From assembly GCA_000585055.1 (NCBI GenBank), contig JEMX01000032.1, positions 1 to 37,290 on the forward strand: DNA of 37,290 nt, in the 5' to 3' direction. The translations under genes and the position numbers were made by a program. The notes below the pieces were generated by a model. It made no database searches, had not been told where the DNA came from, and saw only the letters and a program-made list of their open reading frames with translations. Of this stretch, positions 1 through 8,903 are shown piece after piece. This stretch comes from Candidatus Accumulibacter appositus (lineage in GTDB: Bacteria; Pseudomonadota; Gammaproteobacteria; Burkholderiales; Rhodocyclaceae). Position 1 is the stretch's first letter. Each line of letters begins with the position of its first letter.

Positions 1-54
1 CGACGGCGGCAGCAGATAGTCGGTCTTGCGGTCAGCGACGATGAAGTGGGACAT
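1..54 (-). CDS. IS1182-like transposase, N-terminal fragment (runs off the left edge)
   Basis: An ATG at 54 on the minus strand opens a frame that continues past the left edge. The 18 visible residues include ADRKTDYLLPPS. This resembles the start of IS1182-family (DUF772-type) DDE transposases, which typically begin with a short stretch ending in D-x-x-Y-L-L-P-P-S. Only the N-terminus is visible, so catalytic residues cannot be checked and it may be intact or truncated. A TATAAT-like hexamer lies 30 bases upstream of the ATG. The family call rests on pattern recognition of a short peptide. Confidence 0.55.
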   Translation of the reverse strand, partial: MSHFIVADRKTDYLLPPS

Positions 55-65
55 GCGACGACTCG

Positions 66-104
66 GTGGCTCGAAGAGGTATGATTATATCATATACGAG
101 CCAC
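66..104. repeat. Nested inverted repeats and -10-like element upstream of the transposase
   Basis: A perfect 8-base inverted repeat (gtggctcg at 66-73, cgagccac at 97-104) encloses a second inverted repeat (tatgat at 80-85, atcata at 89-94). On the minus strand the inner part contains an exact TATAAT at 89-84, suitable as a -10 element for the transposase; I see no convincing -35. This could be part of the insertion-sequence end, a promoter/operator, or both. Confidence 0.4.
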
Positions 105-146
105 GGCAGGCGGAAAGTCCGACAGGCTGCTAGCGGAATCATCTGC

Positions 147-172
147 AAAAGCGAACTGCAGCGAGCGCTTTT
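147..172 (-). terminator. Possible weak hairpin terminator after ubiH
   Basis: aaaagcg at 147-153 and cgctttt at 166-172 form a 7-bp stem with a 12-base loop, in the gap downstream of the ubiH stop. In the minus-strand sense the 3' arm ends in TTTT, as in a short intrinsic terminator, but the stem is A/T-heavy at its base. The rest of 55-232 shows nothing else recognisable. Confidence 0.3.
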
Positions 173-232
173 CGTCAGCTGCGACCTTTGACGCCAGCGC
201 TCAGCCGGCGCCAGTGGCCTGGGGTGGACGGT

Positions 233-1453
233 CTAGGGCCAGGCGCGGGCGCCCCAGATCATTCGCCTGGCGATGAAGTGGCGTAGGGGTGGCAAGACGT
301 CGAGCGCCAGCAGTCCGAGGCCGCGAGCCAGTCGTATCGGGGCCAGGTCATTGCCAAAAACGCGCACGATGCCGTCGGTGAAAGCGATGCTGCCGCGGCG
401 GTCGAGGCGGCGAGCGCGGGCGTAGGCGGCCAGGGTTGCGGCATCGCCGGCGTCGCCACTGCCGTTGGCGAGCAGTGCGGCGGCGAGTTCCCAGGCGTCG
501 CGCAAGCCGAGGTTGAAGCCCTGGCCGGAGACCGGGTGCAGGCTCTGCGCGGCGTTGCCGATCCACACCTGGCGTGCTCCGAGTCGTTGTTCGCGGACGC
601 GCAGCGCCAGTGGAAAGCTGGCGCGCGGACCGCTGCCGACGAAATCGAGGCGGCTGCCGAACTGCACACGCAAGGCGGCCAGGAAGTCAGCCTCGTCGAG
701 GGTGAGCAAGTGGGCGGCCTTTTCCGGCGGCACGGTAAACACCAGCGAGTAGTCTTGCGCCAGCGGCAGCAGAGCCAGCGGACCGTCGGGCGTGAAACGT
801 TCCCATGCCCGGTGCTGGTGACCCGGAACTGGGCGAACCTCGGCGACCACGGCGTGCTGCCGATAGTCGTACACGCGCACAGCGGGGTCGCTGGCGGGCG
901 TGCCTTCGGCATGGACCACGAGTCTGGCCCGGATGCGGCGGGGTGCGGCGGCGTTGGCACGCTCGGCCCGATCGGTCGGCGCGGCCAGCGTGATCTCGGC
1001 CGCTTCGCGGTCTGCCGTGATGCCGAGCACCGTGCAGTGGTGCAGGCGCTGCGTGACCTTGACGCTCGCATCGATGCGGGTGTCAAGGGTGGCCGCGAGA
1101 TCGCGGTAGCGCATCACGTAGCCGAGCGCGGCGATGCCATACTCCCGGGCGTCGATCAGCGTGCGGCCGAAGCCGCCGCGCTGCGAAACGTGGATCGTGT
1201 CGATCGACGTGGCCGCGGCCGCGTTCCAGGCGCCGAGGCTTTCGAGCAACTGGCGGCTGCCGTGCGCCAGCGCCAAGGCGCGCGGATCGCCGGCCCAGGC
1301 CGCATGCGGGCGGCTGTCGAGCAGCAGCACGCGCTGCGGTCCCGCTGCCAGCGCCAGGGCCAGCGACATGCCGACCGGCCCGGCACCGATGATGGCGACG
1401 TCGACAGCGATCTCATCGCTGGCGCTGATGCCGTCGCTTGGCTGTTCACTCAT
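233..1453 (-). CDS. ubiH: UbiH/UbiF-family FAD-dependent hydroxylase (2-octaprenyl-6-methoxyphenol hydroxylase)
   Basis: A 406-aa flavoprotein monooxygenase that would hydroxylate the ubiquinone ring at the inner membrane. The N-terminal Rossmann motif is G23-x-G25-x-x-G28 in VAIIGAGPVGMSLALAL. The C-terminal FAD motif GNAAQSLHPVSGQGFNLGLRD (approx. residues 300-320) closely matches the UbiH subgroup, which has Q where many relatives have H. Linkage to pepP also favours ubiH over ubiF/ubiI, since pepP-ubiH is a known pairing. The usual middle Asp-Gly motif reads H-A-E-G here, a conservative Asp-to-Glu change. The start overlaps the pepP stop by 8 bases, so the genes are probably translationally coupled. 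Which ring position is modified cannot be decided from sequence. Confidence 0.88.
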   Translation of the reverse strand: MSEQPSDGISASDEIAVDVAIIGAGPVGMSLALALAAGPQRVLLLDSRPHAAWAGDPRALALAHGSRQLLESLGAWNAAAATSIDTIHVSQRGGFGRTLIDAREYGIAALGYVMRYRDLAATLDTRIDASVKVTQRLHHCTVLGITADREAAEITLAAPTDRAERANAAAPRRIRARLVVHAEGTPASDPAVRVYDYRQHAVVAEVRPVPGHQHRAWERFTPDGPLALLPLAQDYSLVFTVPPEKAAHLLTLDEADFLAALRVQFGSRLDFVGSGPRASFPLALRVREQRLGARQVWIGNAAQSLHPVSGQGFNLGLRDAWELAAALLANGSGDAGDAATLAAYARARRLDRRGSIAFTDGIVRVFGNDLAPIRLARGLGLLALDVLPPLRHFIARRMIWGARAWP

Positions 1454-2753
1454 GACGCATCACTTCCTCGATTTCGGCGACCGTTCGTGGTGCATTGGTG
1501 TAGATCAGGCAGCCATCGCCGGTGACCAGGATATCGTCCTCGATGCGCACGCCGATGCCGTGCAGGTGCTCCGGGACCCCGCTGCCGGGCCGGAAGTAGA
1601 GGCCGGGCTCGACGGTCAGGGTCATGCCAGGGAGCAGCCTGACCCAGTCGTCATCGGCGGTGCCGGTCTTGTATTCGCCGGCGTCGTGAACGTCCAGGCC
1701 GAGCCAGTGGCCGGTGCGGTGCATGTACCAGGGCTTGTAGGCTTCGCTCTCGATGGCGCCGTCCACGCTGCCGCTGAGCAGCTTGAGATCGATCAGCCCC
1801 TGGGAGAGGACGCGCAGCGCCGCCTGGTGATAGTCGGCGAACGAGGCGCCAGGGTGTACCGCGGCAATTGCCGCTTGCTGCGCCGCCAGGACGATCTCAT
1901 AGACCTCACGTTGCTCGGCGCTGAAGCGTCCGTTGACCGGAAAGGTTCGGGTGATGTCCGAGGCGTAGCCGGCGACCTCGCAGCCGGCATCAATCAGGAC
2001 CAGCGATCGTCCCGCCAGCAGTTTGTTGTTTTCGACGTAGTGCAGGATGCAGGCATTGGCACCACCGGCGACGATTGGCGTGTAGGCGTGGCCGTCGGCA
2101 CCGCGGCGGCGAAATTCGTAGCTCAATTCGGCTTCGAGTTCGTATTCGGCCATGCCCGGCTGGCAGGCACGCATGGCGCGGCTGTGGCCCGCCGAAGCAA
2201 TTTCCGCGGCGCGGCGCATGAGCTCGATTTCCTGGCCGTCCTTGGTCAGGCGCATCTGGTCGAGCAGGCCGCGCAAATCGCGGATTTCGCCGGGCGCGCG
2301 CGTGCCACTGCGCCCCTGCGCGCGAACCGCGTTCAGTGCCTTGGTGATGCGCCGGTCCCATTCGCTGTCGTGACCCAGCGAGTGCCACAGGGCCGCGCGG
2401 TTGGCGATCAACTTGGGCAGCATCTCATCGAGACTGCTGATCGGATGCGCTTCGCAAAAGCCAAAGGCGGCGGCGGCGGCCTCAGGTCCGTAGCGGAAAC
2501 CGTCCCAGGTTTCGCGCTCCTCATTCTTCTCGCGGCAGAAAAGGATCGCTTTCGCTTCCTTGCCTCCGACCAGGACCATCACCGCATCGGGCTCGGGAAA
2601 GCCGCTCAGGTACCAGAAGTAGCTATCAAAGCGATAGGGATAATGCGAGTCGCGGTTGCGCAGACGCTCTGGCGCCGTGGCCAGGACGGCGATGCCGTCA
2701 CCGAGGTTGTCGAGTACGCGTTGGCGACGCTTGGCATGGGCGGTGTGGCTCAT
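1446..2753 (-). CDS. pepP: Xaa-Pro aminopeptidase (aminopeptidase P)
   Basis: A 435-aa cytosolic M24B metallopeptidase that removes N-terminal residues preceding proline. The N-terminal creatinase-like domain starts with the typical R-x-x-V-L-x-x-L and S-H-Y-P-Y-R-F-D-S-x-F-x-Y-L-S-G-F segments. The pita-bread domain carries the dinuclear metal ligands: Asp255 in LIDAGCE, Asp266 in YASDITRTF (11 residues apart, as in E. coli), His in MHRTGHWLGLDVHD, Glu in TVEPGLY and Glu in GVRIEDD. Length matches the E. coli enzyme. Its ATG overlaps the murU stop (ATGA) and its stop overlaps the ubiH start, so it sits mid-operon. Confidence 0.95.
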   Translation of the reverse strand: MSHTAHAKRRQRVLDNLGDGIAVLATAPERLRNRDSHYPYRFDSYFWYLSGFPEPDAVMVLVGGKEAKAILFCREKNEERETWDGFRYGPEAAAAAFGFCEAHPISSLDEMLPKLIANRAALWHSLGHDSEWDRRITKALNAVRAQGRSGTRAPGEIRDLRGLLDQMRLTKDGQEIELMRRAAEIASAGHSRAMRACQPGMAEYELEAELSYEFRRRGADGHAYTPIVAGGANACILHYVENNKLLAGRSLVLIDAGCEVAGYASDITRTFPVNGRFSAEQREVYEIVLAAQQAAIAAVHPGASFADYHQAALRVLSQGLIDLKLLSGSVDGAIESEAYKPWYMHRTGHWLGLDVHDAGEYKTGTADDDWVRLLPGMTLTVEPGLYFRPGSGVPEHLHGIGVRIEDDILVTGDGCLIYTNAPRTVAEIEEVMRHE

Positions 2754-3442
2754 CGGGTTTGCGCAAGCTCCAGGTCGAGTTCGGCAAGGCGTTCGCGAGT
2801 GCCAACGTCGACCCAGCGACCGTCGTGTCGTTGGCCAGTGACCGTGCCACCGGCAATGCCGGCGTCAAGCAAGGGGCGCAGCTTCATTGGCACGCCGGCC
2901 GCAACAGGGGCAAAAAAATCGGGCCAGAAGACGCCAATGCCGGCGTAGGTGAGTGCGCCATCGCGCCTCCCCGTTGCCGGGCGCAGGTTCTCGCCATCGA
3001 GGCAGAAGTCGCCGCCGGGATGGTGCGGCGGGTTGTCAACCAGCAGCAGGTGGGCACGGCGCTGGTCGAGTGTGCCGGCGATGCGTCTGGCCTGCGAGAA
3101 ATCCCAGTCGCACCAAATGTCGCCATTGACCACTAAAAAGGGTGCCTCGCCAAGCAGTGGTAGCGCCCTGGCGATGCCGCCGGCCGTTTCCAGAGCTCCG
3201 GCCGGTTCGGGCGAGTAAGCGATACGCAGGCCGAAGTCGCTGCCGTCGCCCAACGCCGCCTCGATCTGTTCGCCGAGATGAGCGTGGTTGATCACGACCT
3301 CGCGCCAGCCTGCCCTTGCCAGGCCTTGCAGGTGCCAGACGATCAGCGCCTTGCCACCGGCGATCAACAGTGGTTTGGGCGTCGTGTCGGTGAGCGGCCG
3401 CAGGCGTTCGCCGCGGCCGGCAGCAAGAATCATGGCCTTCAT
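2750..3442 (-). CDS. murU: N-acetylmuramate 1-phosphate uridylyltransferase
   Basis: A 230-aa nucleotidyltransferase that makes UDP-MurNAc from MurNAc-1-phosphate in the anabolic cell-wall recycling route that bypasses de novo, fosfomycin-sensitive UDP-MurNAc synthesis. It begins MKAMILAAGRGERLRPLTD followed by TPKPLL, the sugar nucleotidyltransferase signature with the G-x-G-x-R loop. VVNGDIWCDWDF supplies the metal-binding Asp. The frame is open further upstream, but this ATG starts the conserved fold and shares one base with the amgK stop (TGATG). Direct coupling to amgK, its pathway partner, separates murU from generic glucose-1-phosphate transferases. Confidence 0.93.
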   Translation of the reverse strand: MKAMILAAGRGERLRPLTDTTPKPLLIAGGKALIVWHLQGLARAGWREVVINHAHLGEQIEAALGDGSDFGLRIAYSPEPAGALETAGGIARALPLLGEAPFLVVNGDIWCDWDFSQARRIAGTLDQRRAHLLLVDNPPHHPGGDFCLDGENLRPATGRRDGALTYAGIGVFWPDFFAPVAAGVPMKLRPLLDAGIAGGTVTGQRHDGRWVDVGTRERLAELDLELAQTR

Positions 3443-4473
3443 CAGAAACTGTAGCCGACGCTGACCGGTTGCTTCTCGAGCGTGTCGAGCAAGCGTGCAA
3501 GCGGCCGCAGTTCCCGGTAACGCTCGCAGGTTCGACGCAGATAGCTCAGCACGCGTGGCATGTCGGCCAGGTAGTCGCGCTTGCCGTCGCGATGGCACAG
3601 GCGGGCGAAAATGCCGAGTACCTTGAGCTGGCGCTGCACGCCCATCCATTCGTAGTCCCGATAGAAGTCGTGAAAATCGGCTTGCACCGGCAGGCCGGCC
3701 AGACGCGCTGCTTCCCAGTAGCGGATCACGAAGTCGAGCTCCTGATCTTCCGGCCAGTCGATGTAGGCGTCGCGATAGAGCGAGACGAGATCGTAAGTCA
3801 GCGGACCGTACACCGCATCCTGGAAGTCGAGAATGCCGGGGTTGCTCGGGAAGGCGGACGAGGTTTCGCCGACGAGCATCAGGTTGCGCGAGTGGTAGTC
3901 GCGATGGACAAAGACCTGTGGTTGTTGCAGATTGTTGGCCAGGATCGCTTCGAATGCCGTTTGCAGAGTGCCTTGCATGCCTTTGTCGATGTCTACTTCG
4001 AGGTGGCGGCGCAGGTACCAGTCGGGAAACAGGGCTAGCTCACGGCTGAGCAACTCGCGGTCGTAGGCGGGCAGGGCGTTGGGTCGACTGGCGAGCTGGA
4101 TGGCAATCAGTGCCCGGTTGGCGTCGCCGTAGAGCCGCGCCGCCATGCTTCTGTCCTGCAAAGCACTCAGGTAGGTGGTGGTGCCGAGGTCGGAGAGGAG
4201 CAGGAAGCCCTGTTCGAGATCCTCGGCAAGCACCTGTGGCAGATGCACATTGGCCTCGCGAAACAGGGCGGCGACCTTGATAAAGGGGCGGCAGTCTTCC
4301 TTCTCCGGCGGGGCGTCCATGACGATGCGCGTCGTTTGATCCGGCAGCTGGACGCGAAAATAGCGCCGGAAGCTGGCGTCGGCCGAGGCCGCCTCGAGGT
4401 GCATCTCCCAGCCAGGGAAAGCCGGCTCGAAGACCTGTTGGAGCCAGTTGCGCAACAGGGCGGTACGCGGCAT
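3442..4473 (-). CDS. amgK: Anomeric N-acetylmuramate/N-acetylglucosamine kinase
   Basis: A 343-aa aminoglycoside-phosphotransferase-fold kinase that phosphorylates the anomeric carbon of MurNAc/GlcNAc to supply MurU. Visible signatures are the N-lobe SADASFRRYFRV, the Brenner-type catalytic loop HRDYHSRNLML, and the metal-binding ILDFQDAVYGPLTYDLVSL. A strong ribosome site (AAGGAGAA, 4478-4485) precedes the ATG. It is the first gene of the amgK-murU-pepP-ubiH operon and is divergent from lptD; the AmgK-MurU-LptD neighbourhood is known in Pseudomonas and betaproteobacteria. No disruptions seen. Confidence 0.93.
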   Translation of the reverse strand: MPRTALLRNWLQQVFEPAFPGWEMHLEAASADASFRRYFRVQLPDQTTRIVMDAPPEKEDCRPFIKVAALFREANVHLPQVLAEDLEQGFLLLSDLGTTTYLSALQDRSMAARLYGDANRALIAIQLASRPNALPAYDRELLSRELALFPDWYLRRHLEVDIDKGMQGTLQTAFEAILANNLQQPQVFVHRDYHSRNLMLVGETSSAFPSNPGILDFQDAVYGPLTYDLVSLYRDAYIDWPEDQELDFVIRYWEAARLAGLPVQADFHDFYRDYEWMGVQRQLKVLGIFARLCHRDGKRDYLADMPRVLSYLRRTCERYRELRPLARLLDTLEKQPVSVGYSF

Positions 4474-4620
4474 GCCGCTTCTCCTTGAACGATGATGCTA
4501 AAATGTACGACCGATTTTACCATTGGGGCCGGGCTTGAAGTGCCGCGGTCGGCGACAAGACAGGGAACCAGCAGCCGACTACCCGAACCATCCGCCGTAT
4601 TCTCCACTGACGACTCTGGA
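4474..4620. promoter_or_regulatory. Divergent promoter region amgK / lptD
   Basis: 147 bases separate the two divergent start codons, so both promoters probably lie here. The segment 4494-4515 is relatively AT-rich and includes a TAAAAT-like -10 candidate on the plus strand, but I cannot pair it with a good -35. An alternative lptD start at 4492 was not chosen because it would place about 43 unrelated residues before the signal peptide. Confidence 0.4.
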
Positions 4621-7584
4621 ATGACGTTTCGCTCTCGGCGCAGGCCGCTGACCTTGATCTTTTGCTGCAGTTTCGCCAGTACGCTTGTCGGCAGCCTGCC
4701 GGCGGTCGCACAGGCGCAGGCCGAGCCACCTCTGCGCGTTGATCCGGCCCTGCTTGGTTTGCCGGCAGCGGCACCCACCGCGCCCCTTTCGCGGCCGCCC
4801 GTGACGAAGGTGGATAGCGCGCCTGCGGAGACCAAGCCCGTCCTGAAGCCGGTCATCGAGGCGCGTCCCGTGCCAGCGCCGTCGCCCGCCGCGGAGCCGG
4901 CGCAGGCTGCAAGCGACGTCGGCAAAGAGTCAGCGGCCGAAGCCGTCGCCACGCCGCTCACTGAGTCCAGGCCGGCAGTCGAGCCGGAAGGGGAGCCGGA
5001 GGTAACGCTGGTTCGGGAGGCGGAGCCGCAGGCGCAGCAGCCGGAGCCGGAGCCGGTGACCCAGCCCGCTCAAAGCCAGGCTGAGCCGCTCGTGGAGAAG
5101 CCGGAAGCGCGTGCTCGTGTCCAGGAGCCCGTGTCACCGAGGCCTGCGCCCGGCGCAGCAGCGACCACGACAACTGCCGTGCCAGCGCCTGCTGAACTGG
5201 CGGCGCCCACCCCGACGTCCTTGCCTTTGCCGGCTACGCCGTCGGCAACGGAAAGCGCTACGCCGCAGGCCGCTGAAACGGAGGCCGGCTCGCAAGCGAC
5301 CTTCCTGAGCGCACAGAGGATTTCGGGCGTCGTCGACCGGGAGCTGATTGCCGAGGATAGTGCGGAATTGCGTCAGATCGACAAGCTATTGACTGCCGAC
5401 CGGATGACCTACTGGCCAGTCGACGATGAGGTCGAGGCGGTCGGGAACGCGCGCTTTCAACAGCGTGAGGATGTCGTTTCGGGTACCAGGATGCGGATGC
5501 GGCTCGAAGATCAGTTTGGTTTCTTCGACGATGCTTCCTATCTTGTGAAGCGTCCACCGCGTACCGCGGCGGCTGCGAAGTCGGGCGAAGCGGGGGGGGG
5601 CGACGGCGCAGCAACGGAGCCCGGTAGTGATTTCAACAGCGGTTTCGCGGCCCCACGTTCCTTCGGTTTGCTACCTGGGCAGACCAGACTCAAGTATAGC
5701 GATGACGCAAACGGTGGGGCGACCGCAGCGCGCGGCAGTGCGCAGCGCATCGATTTCGAAGGCGAGAACCAGATTCGCATGAGCTCCGCCACCTATACCA
5801 CCTGCAAGCCCGGCAATGACGACTGGTATCTCAGTATCGCCGATTTGCAGCTCGATTACGACAATGAGGTGGGCAGTGGCAAGGAGGCCACCGTGCATTT
5901 CCTTGGGGTGCCGATTCTCTACTCTCCATGGTTATCGTTTTCGCTTAATAATCAGCGCAAGTCGGGCTTTCTGACACCAAGTTACGGCTCCAGTAGCGAT
6001 AGCGGTTTCGAATTCACCCTGCCTTACTACTGGAACATAGCGCCGAACATGGACGCCACGTTTGAGCCAACGCTGCTCACCAAACGTGGCCTGCTGCTCG
6101 GCACCGACTTTCGCTACCTCAACGCCGCGTACGGGGGGACCTATACCGGCAACGTGCGCGGCGAGTATCTTCCGAATGATCGGGTGGCGAACAGGGATCG
6201 CTGGGGCGTGGCCTTGACACATAGCCAGGTCGCGGGGAACGGTTTTTCGGGTGCGATCAACTACAACCGGGTCTCGGACAGCGATTACTACACCGACCTA
6301 TCCAGCGAAATTACCCAGACGTCCGAAACGCAGCTTCTGCAGCAAGGGCTGCTGACCTACAGTGGGGGCGGTTGGTGGAGCGCGACGGCCAACGTGCAGT
6401 CCTTTCAGACGCTGCAGCCGGACCTCCAGAATCCGGTCACGCCGCCCTATCAGTTGATGCCGCAAATCACCGTAAACGCGCGGCAACCCGATTTTTACTC
6501 GACCGACAGTTCCTTTTTCGGGCAATACACTGATTTCGTTCGTCCCGATTTGTCTACCGTCGAGGGACAGCGGACGGTCATGCAGCCGCAGATATCGATA
6601 CCTTACGTGACGCCCGGGTGGTATGTCACGCCGCGGCTGGGGGTCAACGTCACGCACTATGCCTTGTCATATCCGGGCTCGGCGAACATCCGCCCGACTT
6701 CGATCAATCGCAATCTGCCAATCTTTAGCGTCGATTCGGGAATGACTTTCGAGCGCTCCAGCAACTGGTTTGGTCGCGACTACACGCAGACCCTCGAGCC
6801 ACGTCTCTACTACCTCAATATTCCGTATGAAAATCAGGACGACATACCGATCTTCGATACCGCGCTTGCCGATTTCAACTTTGCGCAAATCTTTTCCGAC
6901 AATCAATTCTCGGGCTGGGATCGTATCAACAACGCCAATCAATTGACCGCTGCCCTTTCCTCGCGCCTGATCAATCCGACCTCCGGGAACGAGATCATGC
7001 GCGGCATGGTCGGTCAGCGACTTTACTTTTCCGACGACAAGGTGGCGCTGCCGGGAACGACCACTCGCGAGTGGGACAGGTCTGATTTCTTGGCCGGTTT
7101 CACCGGGCAGGTGTTGCCGCGGGTCTATGCCGACGCGGCGCTGCAGTACGACGTGGACAATCAGCAGGCTGAACGTTACTCGCTCGGTGCGCGCTACTTC
7201 CCTGAAACCGGCAAGCTGCTGAACGCGTCGTACAGCTACAACACGCAGGCGGTAACGCCGATCAAACAGATCGACATCGCCGGGCAGTGGCCGCTCACTG
7301 GACGCTTGCAGGCCGTTGGTCGCTACAACTACTCGTTTCTGCAGAAGCAGCCGATCGAGATTATCGGGGGCCTGGAGTACAACGCAGGCTGTTGGGTGGT
7401 GCGCGTCGTCGGCCAGCGCCTGCAGACCACCGAGGCGGACGCGACGACGAGAGCCTTCGTGCAACTTGAGCTGAGCGATTTTTCGCGCCTGGGATCTAGT
7501 CCGATCAATCTCCTGCAGCGCAGGATTCCCGGTTACGGCGTTGCCAATCAGCCGCAGACCAATTCGGCTCTGGCCGAACAGTAA
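4621..7584 (+). CDS. lptD: LPS-assembly outer-membrane protein LptD
   Basis: A 987-aa outer-membrane beta-barrel that inserts LPS into the outer leaflet together with LptE. The ATG at 4621 opens a signal peptide (MTFRSRRRPLTLIFCCSFAS, cleavage near A-Q-A). Residues about 32-220 are a low-complexity Pro/Ala/Glu/Gln-rich stretch not typical of the E. coli protein. An LptA/OstA-like N-domain follows (DRELIAEDSAELRQIDKLLTADRM onward, split into shorter blocks by Ala/Gly-rich insertions). The barrel begins near LSFSLNNQRKSGFLTP. Cys395 (TTCKPGNDDWYL) and Cys924 (EYNAGCWVV) are at the positions of the conserved inter-domain disulfide pair. The protein is longer than usual (E. coli about 780 aa) because of the linker. 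First gene of the lptD-surA-pdxA-rsmA cluster. Confidence 0.95.
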   Translation: MTFRSRRRPLTLIFCCSFASTLVGSLPAVAQAQAEPPLRVDPALLGLPAAAPTAPLSRPPVTKVDSAPAETKPVLKPVIEARPVPAPSPAAEPAQAASDVGKESAAEAVATPLTESRPAVEPEGEPEVTLVREAEPQAQQPEPEPVTQPAQSQAEPLVEKPEARARVQEPVSPRPAPGAAATTTTAVPAPAELAAPTPTSLPLPATPSATESATPQAAETEAGSQATFLSAQRISGVVDRELIAEDSAELRQIDKLLTADRMTYWPVDDEVEAVGNARFQQREDVVSGTRMRMRLEDQFGFFDDASYLVKRPPRTAAAAKSGEAGGGDGAATEPGSDFNSGFAAPRSFGLLPGQTRLKYSDDANGGATAARGSAQRIDFEGENQIRMSSATYTTCKPGNDDWYLSIADLQLDYDNEVGSGKEATVHFLGVPILYSPWLSFSLNNQRKSGFLTPSYGSSSDSGFEFTLPYYWNIAPNMDATFEPTLLTKRGLLLGTDFRYLNAAYGGTYTGNVRGEYLPNDRVANRDRWGVALTHSQVAGNGFSGAINYNRVSDSDYYTDLSSEITQTSETQLLQQGLLTYSGGGWWSATANVQSFQTLQPDLQNPVTPPYQLMPQITVNARQPDFYSTDSSFFGQYTDFVRPDLSTVEGQRTVMQPQISIPYVTPGWYVTPRLGVNVTHYALSYPGSANIRPTSINRNLPIFSVDSGMTFERSSNWFGRDYTQTLEPRLYYLNIPYENQDDIPIFDTALADFNFAQIFSDNQFSGWDRINNANQLTAALSSRLINPTSGNEIMRGMVGQRLYFSDDKVALPGTTTREWDRSDFLAGFTGQVLPRVYADAALQYDVDNQQAERYSLGARYFPETGKLLNASYSYNTQAVTPIKQIDIAGQWPLTGRLQAVGRYNYSFLQKQPIEIIGGLEYNAGCWVVRVVGQRLQTTEADATTRAFVQLELSDFSRLGSSPINLLQRRIPGYGVANQPQTNSALAEQ

Positions 7585-7592
7585 GGGTGACC

Positions 7593-8903
7593 ATGAGGCT
7601 TTTCTTTCGCGCGTTGCTGCTCTTCCTTTTCCTGATCGGGGTGGCGGCAGCACAAGGCTCTTCTTCCAAACCAGCCAGCCAGCCGGTGCCTGCCGACCGT
7701 ATCGTGGCCGTCGTCAATGACGAAGTGATCACGCACCATGAGTTGCGCTCGCGTCTCGATTCAGCGCTGGGGCAGCTGCAGCGCCAGGGCACCACTCTGC
7801 CGCCGCGCGAAGTGCTCGAAAAGCAGATGCTCGAACGCTTGGTGATCGACAAGGTGCAGTTGCAGTTCGCCCGCGAGGTCGGCCTGCGCGTCGACGATGC
7901 CCAGCTTGACCAGGCCCTGCAACGGATTGCGGCCAATAACAAGCTGACGCTGGCGCAGTTTCGGGTGGCGCTGGAAAAGGACGGTATTGCGTTTGCCAAC
8001 TTTCGTGAGGAGATTCGTGCCGAGATGACCATCGCGCGCTTGCGTGAGCGCGAGGTCGACAGCCGGATCTTCATTTCCGAAGGCGAGATCGACAATTACC
8101 TGGCGGGCGAGGCCGGCCAGGCGGGTGGCGAAGAGTTTCAGATGGCGCACATCCTGCTGCGCGCCCCCGAGTCGGCGAGCCCGGAGCAGATTCAACAGCT
8201 GCGCGCCAAGACCGATCAGATCGTTGAACGTCTGGGCAAGGGCGAGAACTTTGCCCAGTTGGCTGCCGCTTATTCGGATGCCCCGGATGGCCTGCGTGGC
8301 GGCGATCTTGGCTGGCGTTCGCTGAATCGACTGCCGACGATGTTTGCCGAAGCGGCCACGACGCTCAAGGTCGGTGAGGTGTCGCCGGTCCTGCGCAGCT
8401 CGAACGGATTTCATTTGGTCAAGTTGCTGGGCAAGCGCGGCGGCGGCGCCTTGCCGGCGGTTCAGCAGACGCACGCCCGGCACATCCTGATCAAGGTCAA
8501 CGAAGTGGTGTCGGAGCCGGAGGCCAGACACACCCTGGAGAGTCTGCGCCAGCGGATCAAGCACGGTGAGAATTTTGCCGATTTGGCCAGGCTTTTCTCG
8601 CAGGACGGCTCGGCGTCGAAAGGTGGCGATCTTGGCTGGATCTACGCCGGTGACACGGTACCCGAGTTTGAGCGGGCGATGAATCAACTGGCCCCGGGAG
8701 AGCTCAGTGAGCCGGTGCAATCACCCTTTGGTTTCCATTTGATCGAGGTAATCGAGCGTCGCGTGCAGGATGTGTCGAGTGATCGTCAGCGCGCTGCTGC
8801 ACGGCAGGTGCTGCGCGAGCGCAAGCGTGATGAAGCCTATCAGGACTGGCTGCGCCAGATGCGCGACCGTGCCTACGTGGAGCTTCGCCTGGAGGAAACA
8901 TGA
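7593..8903 (+). CDS. surA: Periplasmic chaperone / peptidyl-prolyl isomerase SurA
   Basis: A 436-aa chaperone for outer-membrane proteins, LptD being a classical client. The signal peptide is [20 protein letters not shown]. The SurA N-terminal domain follows ([20 protein letters not shown]). Two parvulin domains lie at about 178-283 (MAHILLRAP ... GGDLGW ... GFHLVKL) and 290-392 (ARHILIKVN ... KGGDLGW ... GFHLIEV). The ATG at 7593 has a closely spaced AGGGTG element and begins exactly at the signal peptide; a GTG two codons earlier is possible. The stop overlaps the pdxA ATG (ATGA). Confidence 0.95.
   Translation: MRLFFRALLLFLFLIGVAAAQGSSSKPASQPVPADRIVAVVNDEVITHHELRSRLDSALGQLQRQGTTLPPREVLEKQMLERLVIDKVQLQFAREVGLRVDDAQLDQALQRIAANNKLTLAQFRVALEKDGIAFANFREEIRAEMTIARLREREVDSRIFISEGEIDNYLAGEAGQAGGEEFQMAHILLRAPESASPEQIQQLRAKTDQIVERLGKGENFAQLAAAYSDAPDGLRGGDLGWRSLNRLPTMFAEAATTLKVGEVSPVLRSSNGFHLVKLLGKRGGGALPAVQQTHARHILIKVNEVVSEPEARHTLESLRQRIKHGENFADLARLFSQDGSASKGGDLGWIYAGDTVPEFERAMNQLAPGELSEPVQSPFGFHLIEVIERRVQDVSSDRQRAAARQVLRERKRDEAYQDWLRQMRDRAYVELRLEET

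Noticed and set aside
1134..2948. A 604-codon plus-strand frame opposite pepP and ubiH
   Set aside because: It is the antisense of well-matched genes in GC-rich DNA, with no recognisable domain or ribosome site.
4492..4620. Upstream start for lptD
   Set aside because: It would add 43 residues before a good signal peptide; ATG 4621 fits export.
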